From: an uncultured Collinsella sp.
GTDB taxonomy: Bacteria; Actinomycetota; Coriobacteriia; Coriobacteriales; Coriobacteriaceae
Length of the DNA: 20,594 bases
Reading direction: 5' to 3'
Assembly (NCBI GenBank): GCA_900548515.1
Contig: URKU01000029.1
Coordinates: 1-20,594, forward strand
Position 1 is the first letter of the stretch, and every line of letters starts with the position of its first letter. The position numbers and the translations under genes were made by a program. Under the pieces are notes generated by a model. The model was not told the DNA's origin and made no database searches. It saw only the letters and a program-made list of their open reading frames with translations. Positions 1 through 5,591 of this stretch are shown piece after piece.

Positions 1-250
1 GGCGGCTCATCCGGTTCCACCGGGCCGCGCGGCAAGGAGATATATTGCCAGACCGCGAAGCCCTGTGGGACGTCAATTCCACTCTTCACAAGTCCTACAC
101 AACATATTGCTTTCTATAGGTAATAGAAAGACTGGTGTGGATCTTCCGCACGTATCAGATGATGACCCTTTGGTTCAGGAATATATAGAGATCGGTCACC
201 TGTAAGTGTTTATCTACCCGCGCTTTTAGCAATGTAGACCAGCGCTTTCG
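1..250. other. Left-edge region without an assignable gene
   Basis: No complete gene is visible here. On the plus strand all three frames are open from the left edge for a while: frame 1 to a TAA at 121-123, frame 3 to a TAG at 117-119 and frame 2 to a TAA at 203-205. One of them could be the 3' end of a gene lying further left, but none gives a recognisable domain. Base composition changes from GC-rich (1-60) to much more AT-rich (about 80-250). An 8-bp perfect inverted repeat, ctttctat/atagaaag with a 5-nt loop, lies at 110-130. The region lies beyond the rplT terminator, so it belongs to a different transcription unit. Confidence 0.35.
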
Positions 251-251
251 A

Positions 252-290
252 TAAAAAAAGAGGGAGCGCCGCGCACAACGCGACACTCCC
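252..290 (-). terminator. Intrinsic terminator of the infC-rpmI-rplT operon
   Basis: Read on the minus strand, a 12-bp stem pairs GGGAGTGTCGCG (290-279) with CGCGGCGCTCCC (273-262), with two G-T wobbles and a 5-nt loop. It is followed at once by a T-rich run (CTTTTTTT, 260-253). It begins about 20 nt after the rplT stop codon, the expected place for a rho-independent terminator ending this operon. Confidence 0.9.
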
Positions 291-311
291 CTAGCGATTC
301 AAGAGAACCTA

Positions 312-671
312 TTAGGCCTCGAGAGCCTTCTTGGCGATGGTAGCCAGCTCGTTGAAGGACTCGATGTCCTCGTAAGCCATCTGAGCCAGGACCTTGCGGT
401 CGAGCTCGATGCCGGCAACCTTCAGGCCGTGCATGAACTGAGAGTAAGAGATGTCGTTCAGACGAGCAGCAGCGTTGATACGAGTGATCCAGAGAGAACG
501 GATCTCGCGCTTCTTGTTGCGGCGATCACGATACTGATACTGCAGGGAGTGCTGGACCTGCTCTTTAGCATGCTTGTAAGTACGCGAAGCGGCACCGTAG
601 TAACCCTTCGCACGGTGCATAACGGTACGGCGCTTCTTCTTGGCGGCAACAGCGCGCTTAATACGTGCCAT
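312..671 (-). CDS. rplT: 50S ribosomal protein L20
   Basis: This encodes large-subunit ribosomal protein L20, a 23S rRNA-binding protein needed early in 50S assembly. The 119-residue product has the usual family length, begins MARIKRAV and has a very basic N-terminal extension (residues 1-60, rich in Lys/Arg, including RRNKKREIRSLWI). The typical C-terminal globular part follows (NDISYSQFMHGLKVAGIELDRK). An AGGAG ribosome binding site precedes the ATG. It is the last gene of infC-rpmI-rplT, 46 nt after rpmI, and is followed by a strong terminator. In Bacillus and E. coli L20 is the autogenous repressor of this operon; whether it acts on the infC leader here is inference. Identification is certain. 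Confidence 0.98.
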   Translation of the reverse strand: MARIKRAVAAKKKRRTVMHRAKGYYGAASRTYKHAKEQVQHSLQYQYRDRRNKKREIRSLWITRINAAARLNDISYSQFMHGLKVAGIELDRKVLAQMAYEDIESFNELATIAKKALEA

Positions 672-717
672 GTTCTATCAACTCCTAGACGGTAAAACGA
701 AAAACGGGAACGCGAAC

Positions 718-909
718 TTAGGCGAGACGCGACTTGATGACCTTGCGGTCGGCAGCGGCGATCTCGGTCTCCTGACGGAAGCCACGCTTACGCTTGGTGG
801 ACTTCTTGCTCAGGATGTGGCTCTTGAAAGCCTTGGCGCGCATAAGCTTGCCGGTACCAGTCTTGCGGAAACGCTTCTTGGTGCCGCTGTGGGACTTCAT
901 CTTAGGCAT
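718..909 (-). CDS. rpmI: 50S ribosomal protein L35
   Basis: This encodes ribosomal protein L35, a small basic protein of the large subunit. The 63-residue product carries the family's diagnostic start (MPKMKSHSGTKKRFRKTGTGK) and a Lys/Arg-rich middle (HILSKKSTKRKRGFRQ). Its length is at the short end of the usual 63-66 residues. AAGGAG lies 8 nt before the ATG. It is between infC (32 nt upstream) and rplT (46 nt downstream), the conserved order infC-rpmI-rplT. No separate promoter or terminator is evident in either gap, so the three genes are probably cotranscribed. Confidence 0.97.
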   Translation of the reverse strand: MPKMKSHSGTKKRFRKTGTGKLMRAKAFKSHILSKKSTKRKRGFRQETEIAAADRKVIKSRLA

Positions 910-941
910 GAAATACTCCTTAATCGGTTACAGAACACTAG

Positions 942-1496
942 TTACTTGGTATCGCTTGCCGCTTTATCCTCATCGAAGGCGCCCTTAATCGGGGCGAGCA
1001 GCATAAGCATGTTACGGCCTTCCATTTTAGGCTTGGACTCGACCGTAGCGTAAGGCTTGAGATCCTCGGCGAGACGCTCGAGAACGTTAAGGCCCTGCTC
1101 CGGGTGAGCCATCTCACGGCCGCGGAACATGATGGTGATCTTAACGCGTGCGCCCTTCTTGAGGAAACGCAGAACGTGGCCCTTCTTGGTCTCGTAGTCG
1201 CCAACGTCGATCTTGGGTCGGAACTTCATTTCCTTGACCTCGACCTTGGACTGGTTCTTACGAGCAGCCTTGGCCTTCATGGCCTGCTGGTACTTGAACT
1301 TACCGTAGTCCATGACCTTGCAGACCGGCGGCTCCGCGTTGGGAGCGATCTCGACCAGGTCGAGACCCTGATCGTCGGCGACGCGCTGGGCATCGCGGAT
1401 GGCGAACAGGCCGAGCTGAGAGCCATCGACGCCAATCAAACGGCACGAAGATGCAGTAATCTCGTCGTTGATGCGGGTGTCATCAGACTTAGCTAT
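942..1496 (-). CDS. infC: Translation initiation factor IF-3, probable ATA start
   Basis: IF-3 binds the 30S subunit, prevents subunit joining and proofreads initiator tRNA and start codon. The sequence shows the N-terminal domain (DDTRINDEI, CRLIGVDGSQLGLF), the linker and the C-terminal domain (KVMDYGKFKYQQ, KVKEMKFRPKI-like segment, HPEQGLNVLERL). The start needs comment. An in-frame ATG exists at 1511, but it has no ribosome binding site and its own second codons form GGAGGT (1509-1504). That GGAGGT lies 7 nt before an in-frame ATA (1496-1494), and starting there gives the usual IF-3 N-terminus (AKSDDTRINDEI, 184 residues). Rare AUU/AUC/AUA starts are known for infC and allow IF-3 to repress its own synthesis. 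A start at 1511 would give 189 residues. The gene identity is certain; the ATA start is a well-supported inference. Confidence 0.93.
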   Translation of the reverse strand: MAKSDDTRINDEITASSCRLIGVDGSQLGLFAIRDAQRVADDQGLDLVEIAPNAEPPVCKVMDYGKFKYQQAMKAKAARKNQSKVEVKEMKFRPKIDVGDYETKKGHVLRFLKKGARVKITIMFRGREMAHPEQGLNVLERLAEDLKPYATVESKPKMEGRNMLMLLAPIKGAFDEDKAASDTK

Positions 1497-1515
1497 TTTC
1501 CCTACCTCCATTCAT

Positions 1516-1549
1516 AAAAAAATAACCCGGCGCTTCTCAGCAACCAGGT
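1516..1549 (-). terminator. Terminator-like hairpin in infC leader (candidate attenuator)
   Basis: On the minus strand ACCTGG (1549-1544) pairs with CCGGGT (1530-1525), with one wobble. An inner GCT/AGC stem closes a GAGA loop, and TA plus seven T residues (1522-1516) follow. This has the shape of an intrinsic terminator, yet it lies directly before infC, about 20 nt upstream of the proposed ATA start, where a full terminator would silence the operon. It is therefore more likely conditional. The B. subtilis infC operon is known to be controlled by L20-dependent premature termination, but homology of this leader to that element was not tested. Confidence 0.6.
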
Positions 1550-1672
1550 CGTACACATAGACTTCCTCGATTTGAGGAAGGTAATCTAAGTTGTATGACC
1601 AGTCAGCTGCTCATTGGCGCCAAAAGGTGGGAACCCTCGGGTTCCTCTTTAGGGCATTGCGGAAACAACGCC
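1550..1672 (-). promoter_or_regulatory. Structured 5' leader of infC
   Basis: Upstream of the terminator-like hairpin the transcribed strand holds three more hairpins. They are CTTCCTC/GAGGAAG with a 5-nt loop (1562-1580), GGAACCC/GGGTTCC with a 2-nt gap (1630-1645), and GCGTTG/CAATGC with one wobble (1654-1671). From a start site near 1672 the leader would be about 175 nt long. No canonical T-box sequence was seen. The stacking of hairpins before a U-tract hairpin suggests a regulatory leader; the ligand (L20, IF-3 or other) is unknown. Confidence 0.45.
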
Positions 1673-1678
1673 TTGCGA

Positions 1679-1687
1679 ATAATAACA
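1679..1687 (-). promoter_or_regulatory. Candidate extended -10 promoter for infC
   Basis: The minus strand reads TGTTATTAT, an extended -10 (TGn plus TATTAT). The matching -35 region is poor. It is the best promoter candidate between the terminator copy at 1718-1740 and infC, and it would start transcription near 1672. Confidence 0.35.
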
Positions 1688-1717
1688 CGTACAGCGCGTT
1701 ATCACATTACGTACACG

Positions 1718-1740
1718 AAAAAGGGGGCCGCAACCCCCTT
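1718..1740 (-). terminator. Second copy of the tRNA-Leu terminator
   Basis: The block 1714-1743 is identical over 30 nt to 1897-1926. It contains the same GGGGG/CCCCC hairpin and T5 run on the minus strand. Here it follows only a tRNA 3' fragment, so it may stop transcripts from the right before the infC leader, or be a passive by-product of the duplication. Confidence 0.65.
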
Positions 1741-1758
1741 GAAGCGCAGGTGCATGTA

Positions 1759-1781
1759 TGGTGCCCGAGGCGAGACTCGAA
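1759..1781 (-). pseudogene. tRNA-Leu 3'-end fragment
   Basis: These 23 nt repeat the 3' end of the intact tRNA-Leu, from the T-loop TTCGAG through the acceptor strand to the encoded CCA. The identical block extends beyond the tRNA, covering 1751-1781 versus 1935-1965. Past the T-loop the sequence diverges completely, so no D-arm, anticodon arm or acceptor partner exists. A partial 3' duplication of this kind is what integration at a tRNA gene leaves behind. Confidence 0.75.
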
Positions 1782-1896
1782 GGGCCTTCGCTTCGCGAAG
1801 CTCCGGGCTTCGGGCGCGTGGCGCCCTCGCCACGCTCCGCTACAGACAGGCCACAGGCCTGTTTGCTTAACGCTTCGCGCGCTCACGCGAGTTCGG
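1782..1896. other. Hairpin-dense insert between the tRNA-tail copies
   Basis: This 115-nt GC-rich stretch carries several perfect inverted repeats. They are the palindrome cttcgcgaag (1791-1800), gcgtggcg/cgccacgc with a 4-nt loop (1816-1835), and acaggcc/ggcctgt with a 3-nt loop (1846-1862). No credible reading frame was found. It sits between the terminator of tRNA-Leu and the tRNA-tail duplicate. It could be a mobile-element scar, a repetitive palindromic unit or a structured RNA; the sequence alone does not decide. Confidence 0.4.
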
Positions 1897-1900
1897 CACG

Positions 1901-1923
1901 AAAAAGGGGGCCGCAACCCCCTT
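1901..1923 (-). terminator. Terminator of tRNA-Leu
   Basis: On the minus strand AAGGGGG (1923-1917) and CCCCC (1910-1906) form a stem around TTGCGG, followed by TTTTT (1905-1901). It lies 20 nt past the CCA end of the tRNA. Confidence 0.85.
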
Positions 1924-1942
1924 GAACGCTCACTTGCATGTA

Positions 1943-2029
1943 TGGTGCCCGAGGCGAGACTCGAACTCGCACGTTGTTGCCAACGGTGGATTTTGAGTCC
2001 ACTGCGTCTGCCAATTCCGCCACTCGGGC
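1943..2029 (-). tRNA. tRNA-Leu (anticodon CAA)
   Basis: The minus strand folds into a complete class II tRNA of 87 nt. The acceptor stem is GCCCGAG/CTCGGGC with discriminator A and encoded CCA. The D-arm is followed by an anticodon stem GTGGA/TCCAC around loop CTCAAAA (anticodon CAA, reading UUG). A long variable arm CGTTG-GCAA-CAACG and a T-arm GCGAG-TTCGAGT-CTCGC complete it. The long variable arm and discriminator A fit leucine. It lies 39 nt downstream of the transglutaminase-like gene on the same strand and may be cotranscribed with it or use a weak promoter near its end. Confidence 0.97.
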
Positions 2030-2068
2030 ACGCAATGCGTGAGTTAGTTTATCACAGCTTTCTACCGA

Positions 2069-3502
2069 TTAGTCCGAAAATGGAACTTCGAGCATTTCGA
2101 TGAGTTCGACCGTGCGTAGCATCTCGCGCTGACGGCATCCGCGACCGTCGACCGAAGCCTCACCCATCTGGTTATCGTAAGGGTCCTCGCGCATGCCGTC
2201 GAAAGAGGGCTCAAACTCTGCCTGGAATCGATTGTTGGCCACCATACGCCATGGGTCGAGATTGCCAAAGTAGTGACGGCGGCGCCACTCCTCCCCCATC
2301 CTGTGAGCAGAAGATCCAAATGACACGTCGGCGTTGAGCCAACCGGTCTGCGGCGTATAGAACTCTGCCCAGTCGTGCGACCCCACCGAATCGGGCGCAA
2401 CGTACAGGCCGCTCTGCCAACGGGCAGGCACGCCCGCGATACGGCACATGGTGATAAACGTGAGCGCCATAACGCCGCAATCGCCGCGGAGCGAATGCGC
2501 GCAGTCATCGGCAATAGATCCCAAAAGCAAGTACGGCGGCTGATAGCGATAGTCGATATGCTGCGTCAGATAATCATAGATAGCACGAGCGCGATCGAGC
2601 GGATCCTCGAGTCCGTCAACAACACCGGCCGTCAGCTGCTGCAGATACGGCGTGAATGCAATGTGCGGACGGTCCTCGGAAATATCCTCGGGCAGAGGCG
2701 CGTCCATACGCGGATGAACCGGAAGTGTGCCACCGCAGACATCACAATAAGCAGCATCGATGTGATAACGATAAGTCACCGAGAATGAGCGCTCACTCGA
2801 AGAAGACCACGAGGCGGTACGCGCCGAAGCGTTCGCGGGAGCAACAGCACCCTCCGGCGTCATGTCGAGAATCTCGACCCGAGACTGCTGACGGCAGGCA
2901 GCCGCGACGGGAAGCCAAGCGCAAACGGTCTCCCCCTCCAGAGCGCCGGGGACAGACACGGACGCTTTAAGCGTAATGACGCGAGCCAATCCGTTTTGTG
3001 ACTCCATCTCCTTGAGCATCTCGTCGCGCAGTGCTATTCCGTCCGTAGAATCGGGACGCATGCCGGGGACCTCTTTGGGATATACGCGAAGCGAATCGAG
3101 GAAGTTGTCGAGAACGAACAGCTCGCCATCGATAAAGCGCCAGTCAATACGCTTACGGTCAATCAGATCGTCAAACTGCTCCTCGGTAAACTCAGGCCAC
3201 TCCTCGCGAATCATCGCAATAGCTCGATCGCGCGACACCGAAAAATGAAGCGGCGTCTCAAGCATGCGATACCGCTCGGCACGAACGCAGGCAGCAAGCG
3301 AGGGATCGGGATCTTGGGCAAGTAGGCGGTCGCAAGCCTCAATAGCCTGCGAAAGATACCCCGCGTCCTTTAAACGCAGAATCTCGGGTGGCAAGCCAAC
3401 ATCTAGAAAACAGAAGTCATCATTGCAAACATCAACAGAGCAACCAACAGGACCCTCGTCAATAACCTTCCCATCCGAAGGCAGCACATTAATAACAGCC
3501 AT
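2069..3502 (-). CDS. Transglutaminase-like domain protein
   Basis: A soluble protein of 477 residues with a C-terminal transglutaminase-like (papain-fold) domain. The catalytic triad is visible: Cys342 in RGDCGVMALTF, His376 in GSHDWAEFY and Asp392 in LNADVSFG, followed by HYFGNLDPWRM. These match the core of bacterial transglutaminase-like proteases and amidases. The N-terminal 280 residues contain no domain I can name. No signal peptide or membrane segment is seen, so a cytoplasmic location is likely. The frame stays open to 3691, but upstream ATGs at 3538 and 3691 lack a ribosome binding site and the latter lies inside a long palindrome. ATG 3502 has GGAG 6 nt upstream and is preferred. 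The substrate is unknown. Confidence 0.8.
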   Translation of the reverse strand: MAVINVLPSDGKVIDEGPVGCSVDVCNDDFCFLDVGLPPEILRLKDAGYLSQAIEACDRLLAQDPDPSLAACVRAERYRMLETPLHFSVSRDRAIAMIREEWPEFTEEQFDDLIDRKRIDWRFIDGELFVLDNFLDSLRVYPKEVPGMRPDSTDGIALRDEMLKEMESQNGLARVITLKASVSVPGALEGETVCAWLPVAAACRQQSRVEILDMTPEGAVAPANASARTASWSSSSERSFSVTYRYHIDAAYCDVCGGTLPVHPRMDAPLPEDISEDRPHIAFTPYLQQLTAGVVDGLEDPLDRARAIYDYLTQHIDYRYQPPYLLLGSIADDCAHSLRGDCGVMALTFITMCRIAGVPARWQSGLYVAPDSVGSHDWAEFYTPQTGWLNADVSFGSSAHRMGEEWRRRHYFGNLDPWRMVANNRFQAEFEPSFDGMREDPYDNQMGEASVDGRGCRQREMLRTVELIEMLEVPFSD

Positions 3503-3643
3503 ACCAAACTCCAAGTCATTAGAACTCTTGAAGTCCATTGTAGCGAGATAAAAAGAAAGCCCCAATAAAGGAACCCTCAACACCGATAAACGGTACCTAT
3601 AAAAAATGAATTCAGCCCAGTAACCCTGTGGCGAGTTAACGAA

Positions 3644-3736
3644 GGAGGCCCCGTTCACCCGAAGCTTTTCCCATTGCGCGACTTCTGGCAAAGCCAGGTG
3701 AGCGCAAGGGAAAAGCGTAGGGTGAACGGGGCCTCC
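3644..3736. repeat. 93-bp long palindrome (three stacked stems)
   Basis: Outer arms ggaggccccgttcaccc (3644-3660) and its exact reverse complement (3720-3736) enclose a second stem. That stem is gcttttccc plus ttgcgc (3664-3679) with gcgcaa plus gggaaaagc (3702-3716), and it has one bulged base. A tip ctggc-aaa-gccag (3685-3697) closes the structure. In total 37 pairs form with only small internal loops. It begins 22 nt after the fba stop and ends 141 nt before the next start. There is no proper T-run on either side, so it is not an ordinary terminator. It could be a repetitive palindromic element, a tiny non-autonomous element, or a 3'-end protecting structure for fba mRNA. Confidence 0.85.
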
Positions 3737-3758
3737 GACGGGAAAGTTAAACCGCTAC

Positions 3759-4625
3759 TTACGCCTTGTTGACGGAGCCAAACTCCTCCATGAGCTCCTT
3801 GGTGCGGGCAACGATGTTGTCGCGACCAGGCTTGAGGAGCTTGCGGGGGTCAAAGCCCTTGCCCTGCTGATCCTTGCCAGCCTCGATATACTCGCGAACG
3901 CCCTTGGCGAAGACGAGCTGCAGATCGGTGTTGACGTTGATCTTGGAGATACCCAGGGAGATGGCCTTCTTGATCTGATCCTCGGGGATGCCGGTACCAC
4001 CGTGCAGAACGAGGGGCAGGTCGCCGGTCTGAGCCTTGATCTCGCCCAGACGCTCGAAGGAAAGGCCAGCCCAGTCGGCGGGATACACGCCGTGGATGTT
4101 GCCGATACCGCAGGCGAGGAAGTCGACGCCCAGGTCAGCAATCTGCTTGCACTCAGCGGGGTCAGCGAGCTCGCCGTTGGAGGTCACGCCGTCCTCGGTG
4201 CCGCCGATGCCGCCGACCTCGGCCTCGATGGACATGCCCTTGGAGTGGGCAAGCTCAACGAGCTCCTTGGTGCGGTCGAGGTTAAGCTGGAAGGTCTCCT
4301 CGTGAGAGCCGTCATACATGATGGACGTGAAACCGGCCTCGATGCACTTGAAGCAGTCCTCGTAAGAACCGTGATCGAGGTGAAGGGCGACGGGGACGGT
4401 AACGCCCGTGGCCTCGACGGCAGCCTTGACCATGTCGGCGCAGACCTTGAAACCGCCCATCCACTTAGCGGCACCAGCGGTGCACTGAAGGATCAGCGGA
4501 GACTTGGCCTCCTCGGCGGCCTGGAGAATAGCCAGGGTCCACTCGAGGTTGTTGGTGTTGAAGGCACCGAGAGCGTACTTGCCGGCCTCGGCCTTCTTGA
4601 GCATGTCTGCTGCGTTGACGAGCAT
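3759..4625 (-). CDS. fba: Class II fructose-bisphosphate aldolase
   Basis: Zinc-dependent aldolase cleaving fructose-1,6-bisphosphate to dihydroxyacetone phosphate and glyceraldehyde-3-phosphate in glycolysis and gluconeogenesis. The 288-residue TIM barrel shows the class II motifs: N-terminal GAFNTNNLEW, LHLDHGSYEDC (catalytic Asp and zinc His), EAEVGGIGGTEDG, CGIGNIHGVYP (zinc His), LHGGTGIPEDQI (zinc His) and the phosphate-binding INVNTDLQ. Length and motifs fit the FbaA/GatY/KbaY branch, so a tagatose-bisphosphate aldolase cannot be fully excluded. The frame is open to 4892, but the start chosen has AGGAGG 8 nt before ATG 4625 and gives the family N-terminus. It stands alone between the metallo-hydrolase and the 93-bp palindrome, with its own promoter region. 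Confidence 0.95.
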   Translation of the reverse strand: MLVNAADMLKKAEAGKYALGAFNTNNLEWTLAILQAAEEAKSPLILQCTAGAAKWMGGFKVCADMVKAAVEATGVTVPVALHLDHGSYEDCFKCIEAGFTSIMYDGSHEETFQLNLDRTKELVELAHSKGMSIEAEVGGIGGTEDGVTSNGELADPAECKQIADLGVDFLACGIGNIHGVYPADWAGLSFERLGEIKAQTGDLPLVLHGGTGIPEDQIKKAISLGISKINVNTDLQLVFAKGVREYIEAGKDQQGKGFDPRKLLKPGRDNIVARTKELMEEFGSVNKA

Positions 4626-4661
4626 AAAAGAAACCTCCTGTAAGGTTGCTCCGATAACGCC

Positions 4662-4746
4662 TGAGATTTTACCACGACATACCCGAGCATAAACGTTCGT
4701 TTGTTCACGAATACCATCCGATTGGACAAATTTTGACCGTTTGTCC
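4662..4746 (-). promoter_or_regulatory. Promoter/operator region of fba
   Basis: The minus strand has a -10-like TAAAAT (about 4670) roughly 45 nt before the start; the -35 is poor. Two inverted repeats lie upstream: ttcgt-N6-acgaa (4696-4711) and ggacaaa-N9-tttgtcc (4724-4746). The second has the size and symmetry of a dimeric repressor site. No known regulator site was recognised. Confidence 0.35.
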
Positions 4747-4819
4747 CACAGAATCGACCCACTGGGGAAAATAGCTTGACGATTGAGCGGTCTTCGTGGT
4801 TCGAAAGACGGCTTCGAGC

Positions 4820-5503
4820 CTACATCTGCATAAACGGGTTCTGCATAAGTTCGCGCGCCATCGTGGTCGAATCGCCATGGCCCGTCAAGCAAACGGTATC
4901 GGGCGGAAGCGTCTTGGCAAGTTTGGAGAGCGAGCGCATAATCGCCGCCTCGTCACCGCCGGAAAGATCGGTACGACCGTGACTGCCCGGGAAAAGCGTG
5001 TCGCCCACAAAGGCGATGTTCCCCTGCTCGGTCGCGGCGAACAGGACGATGCCGCCCGGCGTATGCCCCGGCGTCTCGATCACCTGCAGACAGACGTCGC
5101 CCACCTCGATTGTATCGCCCTCGGCAAGCAAGCGCGTCGGCTCACCCGGATCGGGCGTCTCGATACCCCACATGGCGCGCTGCTCCTCGATATTTGCGCG
5201 AGGTACCGTCACGTCCTTAGCGCACAACTCATATAGTGCGCTGTCGCCAACGACAGCTCGAACCCCGGCAACCCCGCCAACATGGTCGGCATGACCGTGC
5301 GTGCAGACAGAGCCGAGTACGCGCACCTCGGGATGCGCGGTGCGGATATGCTCCACAAGACGCTCGCCCTCCCACGCCGGATCGACGATTAAGCACTCGT
5401 CATTCGAAATCACGGCGTAGCTGTTGGTCTGAATCGGGCCGTTGACGAGTGTCTCAATCGAAGCCGCACCTCGGGGTGTCAGGTCCAAAGTCATATCGCC
5501 CAT
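4820..5503 (-). CDS. MBL-fold metallo-hydrolase (glyoxalase II-like, YcbL type)
   Basis: A cytosolic metallo-beta-lactamase-fold hydrolase of 227 residues. Metal-binding motifs are complete: THGHADHVGG, TPGHTPGG, the bridging Asp in FVGDTLFPGSHGRTDL, and the final His in LTGHGDSTT. The GRTDL context and length are typical of the YcbL branch of glyoxalase II-like thioesterases; the true substrate is not certain. The start at 5503 is chosen because AAGGAGGG lies 7 nt upstream, whereas the ATG at 5509 is only 1 nt from that site. It follows rel by 88 nt with a hairpin between them. A metallo-hydrolase near rel is common in Gram-positives, where dtd and hisS often accompany it; neither is present here. 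Confidence 0.88.
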   Translation of the reverse strand: MGDMTLDLTPRGAASIETLVNGPIQTNSYAVISNDECLIVDPAWEGERLVEHIRTAHPEVRVLGSVCTHGHADHVGGVAGVRAVVGDSALYELCAKDVTVPRANIEEQRAMWGIETPDPGEPTRLLAEGDTIEVGDVCLQVIETPGHTPGGIVLFAATEQGNIAFVGDTLFPGSHGRTDLSGGDEAAIMRSLSKLAKTLPPDTVCLTGHGDSTTMARELMQNPFMQM

Positions 5504-5520
5504 GCGCATACCCTCCTTCT

Positions 5521-5557
5521 AAAATACGTTCGAGGCACCAAACGATGCCTCGAACGT
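5521..5557 (-). terminator. Hairpin between rel and the metallo-hydrolase gene
   Basis: A perfect 12-bp stem acgttcgaggca/tgcctcgaacgt (5526-5537 and 5546-5557) with an 8-nt loop is followed on the minus strand by ATTTTA. It lies 35 nt after the rel stop and directly before the ribosome binding site of the next gene. The U-tract is short, so it may be a partial terminator or an mRNA processing/stability element setting a lower level of the last gene. Confidence 0.6.
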
Positions 5558-5591
5558 AACCAATATCTATGATGCTGAGAGGCTCTCGCAC

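Noticed and set aside
1550..1672. A T-box riboswitch before infC.
   Set aside because: The conserved T-box sequence and a specifier-loop arrangement were not found, and infC is not a usual T-box target.
1714..1965. The repeated blocks as a CRISPR array.
   Set aside because: There are only two copies, they are explained by a tRNA tail and terminator, and the spacing is far larger than CRISPR spacers.
1591..2103. A plus-strand frame of 170 codons across the tRNA and the tRNA-tail duplicate.
   Set aside because: It reads through tRNA-Leu, two terminators and repeated sequence. The repeated protein words come from the DNA duplication, not from a gene.
3644..3736. The 93-bp palindrome as a normal rho-independent terminator of fba.
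   Set aside because: There is no U-tract after either end and the stem is far longer than required; a role in mRNA ending is still possible and is kept as an open alternative.
4626..4892. N-terminal extension of the aldolase to 4892.
   Set aside because: The extension matches no aldolase and crosses promoter-like sequence, and AGGAGG precedes the internal ATG at 4625 at ideal spacing.
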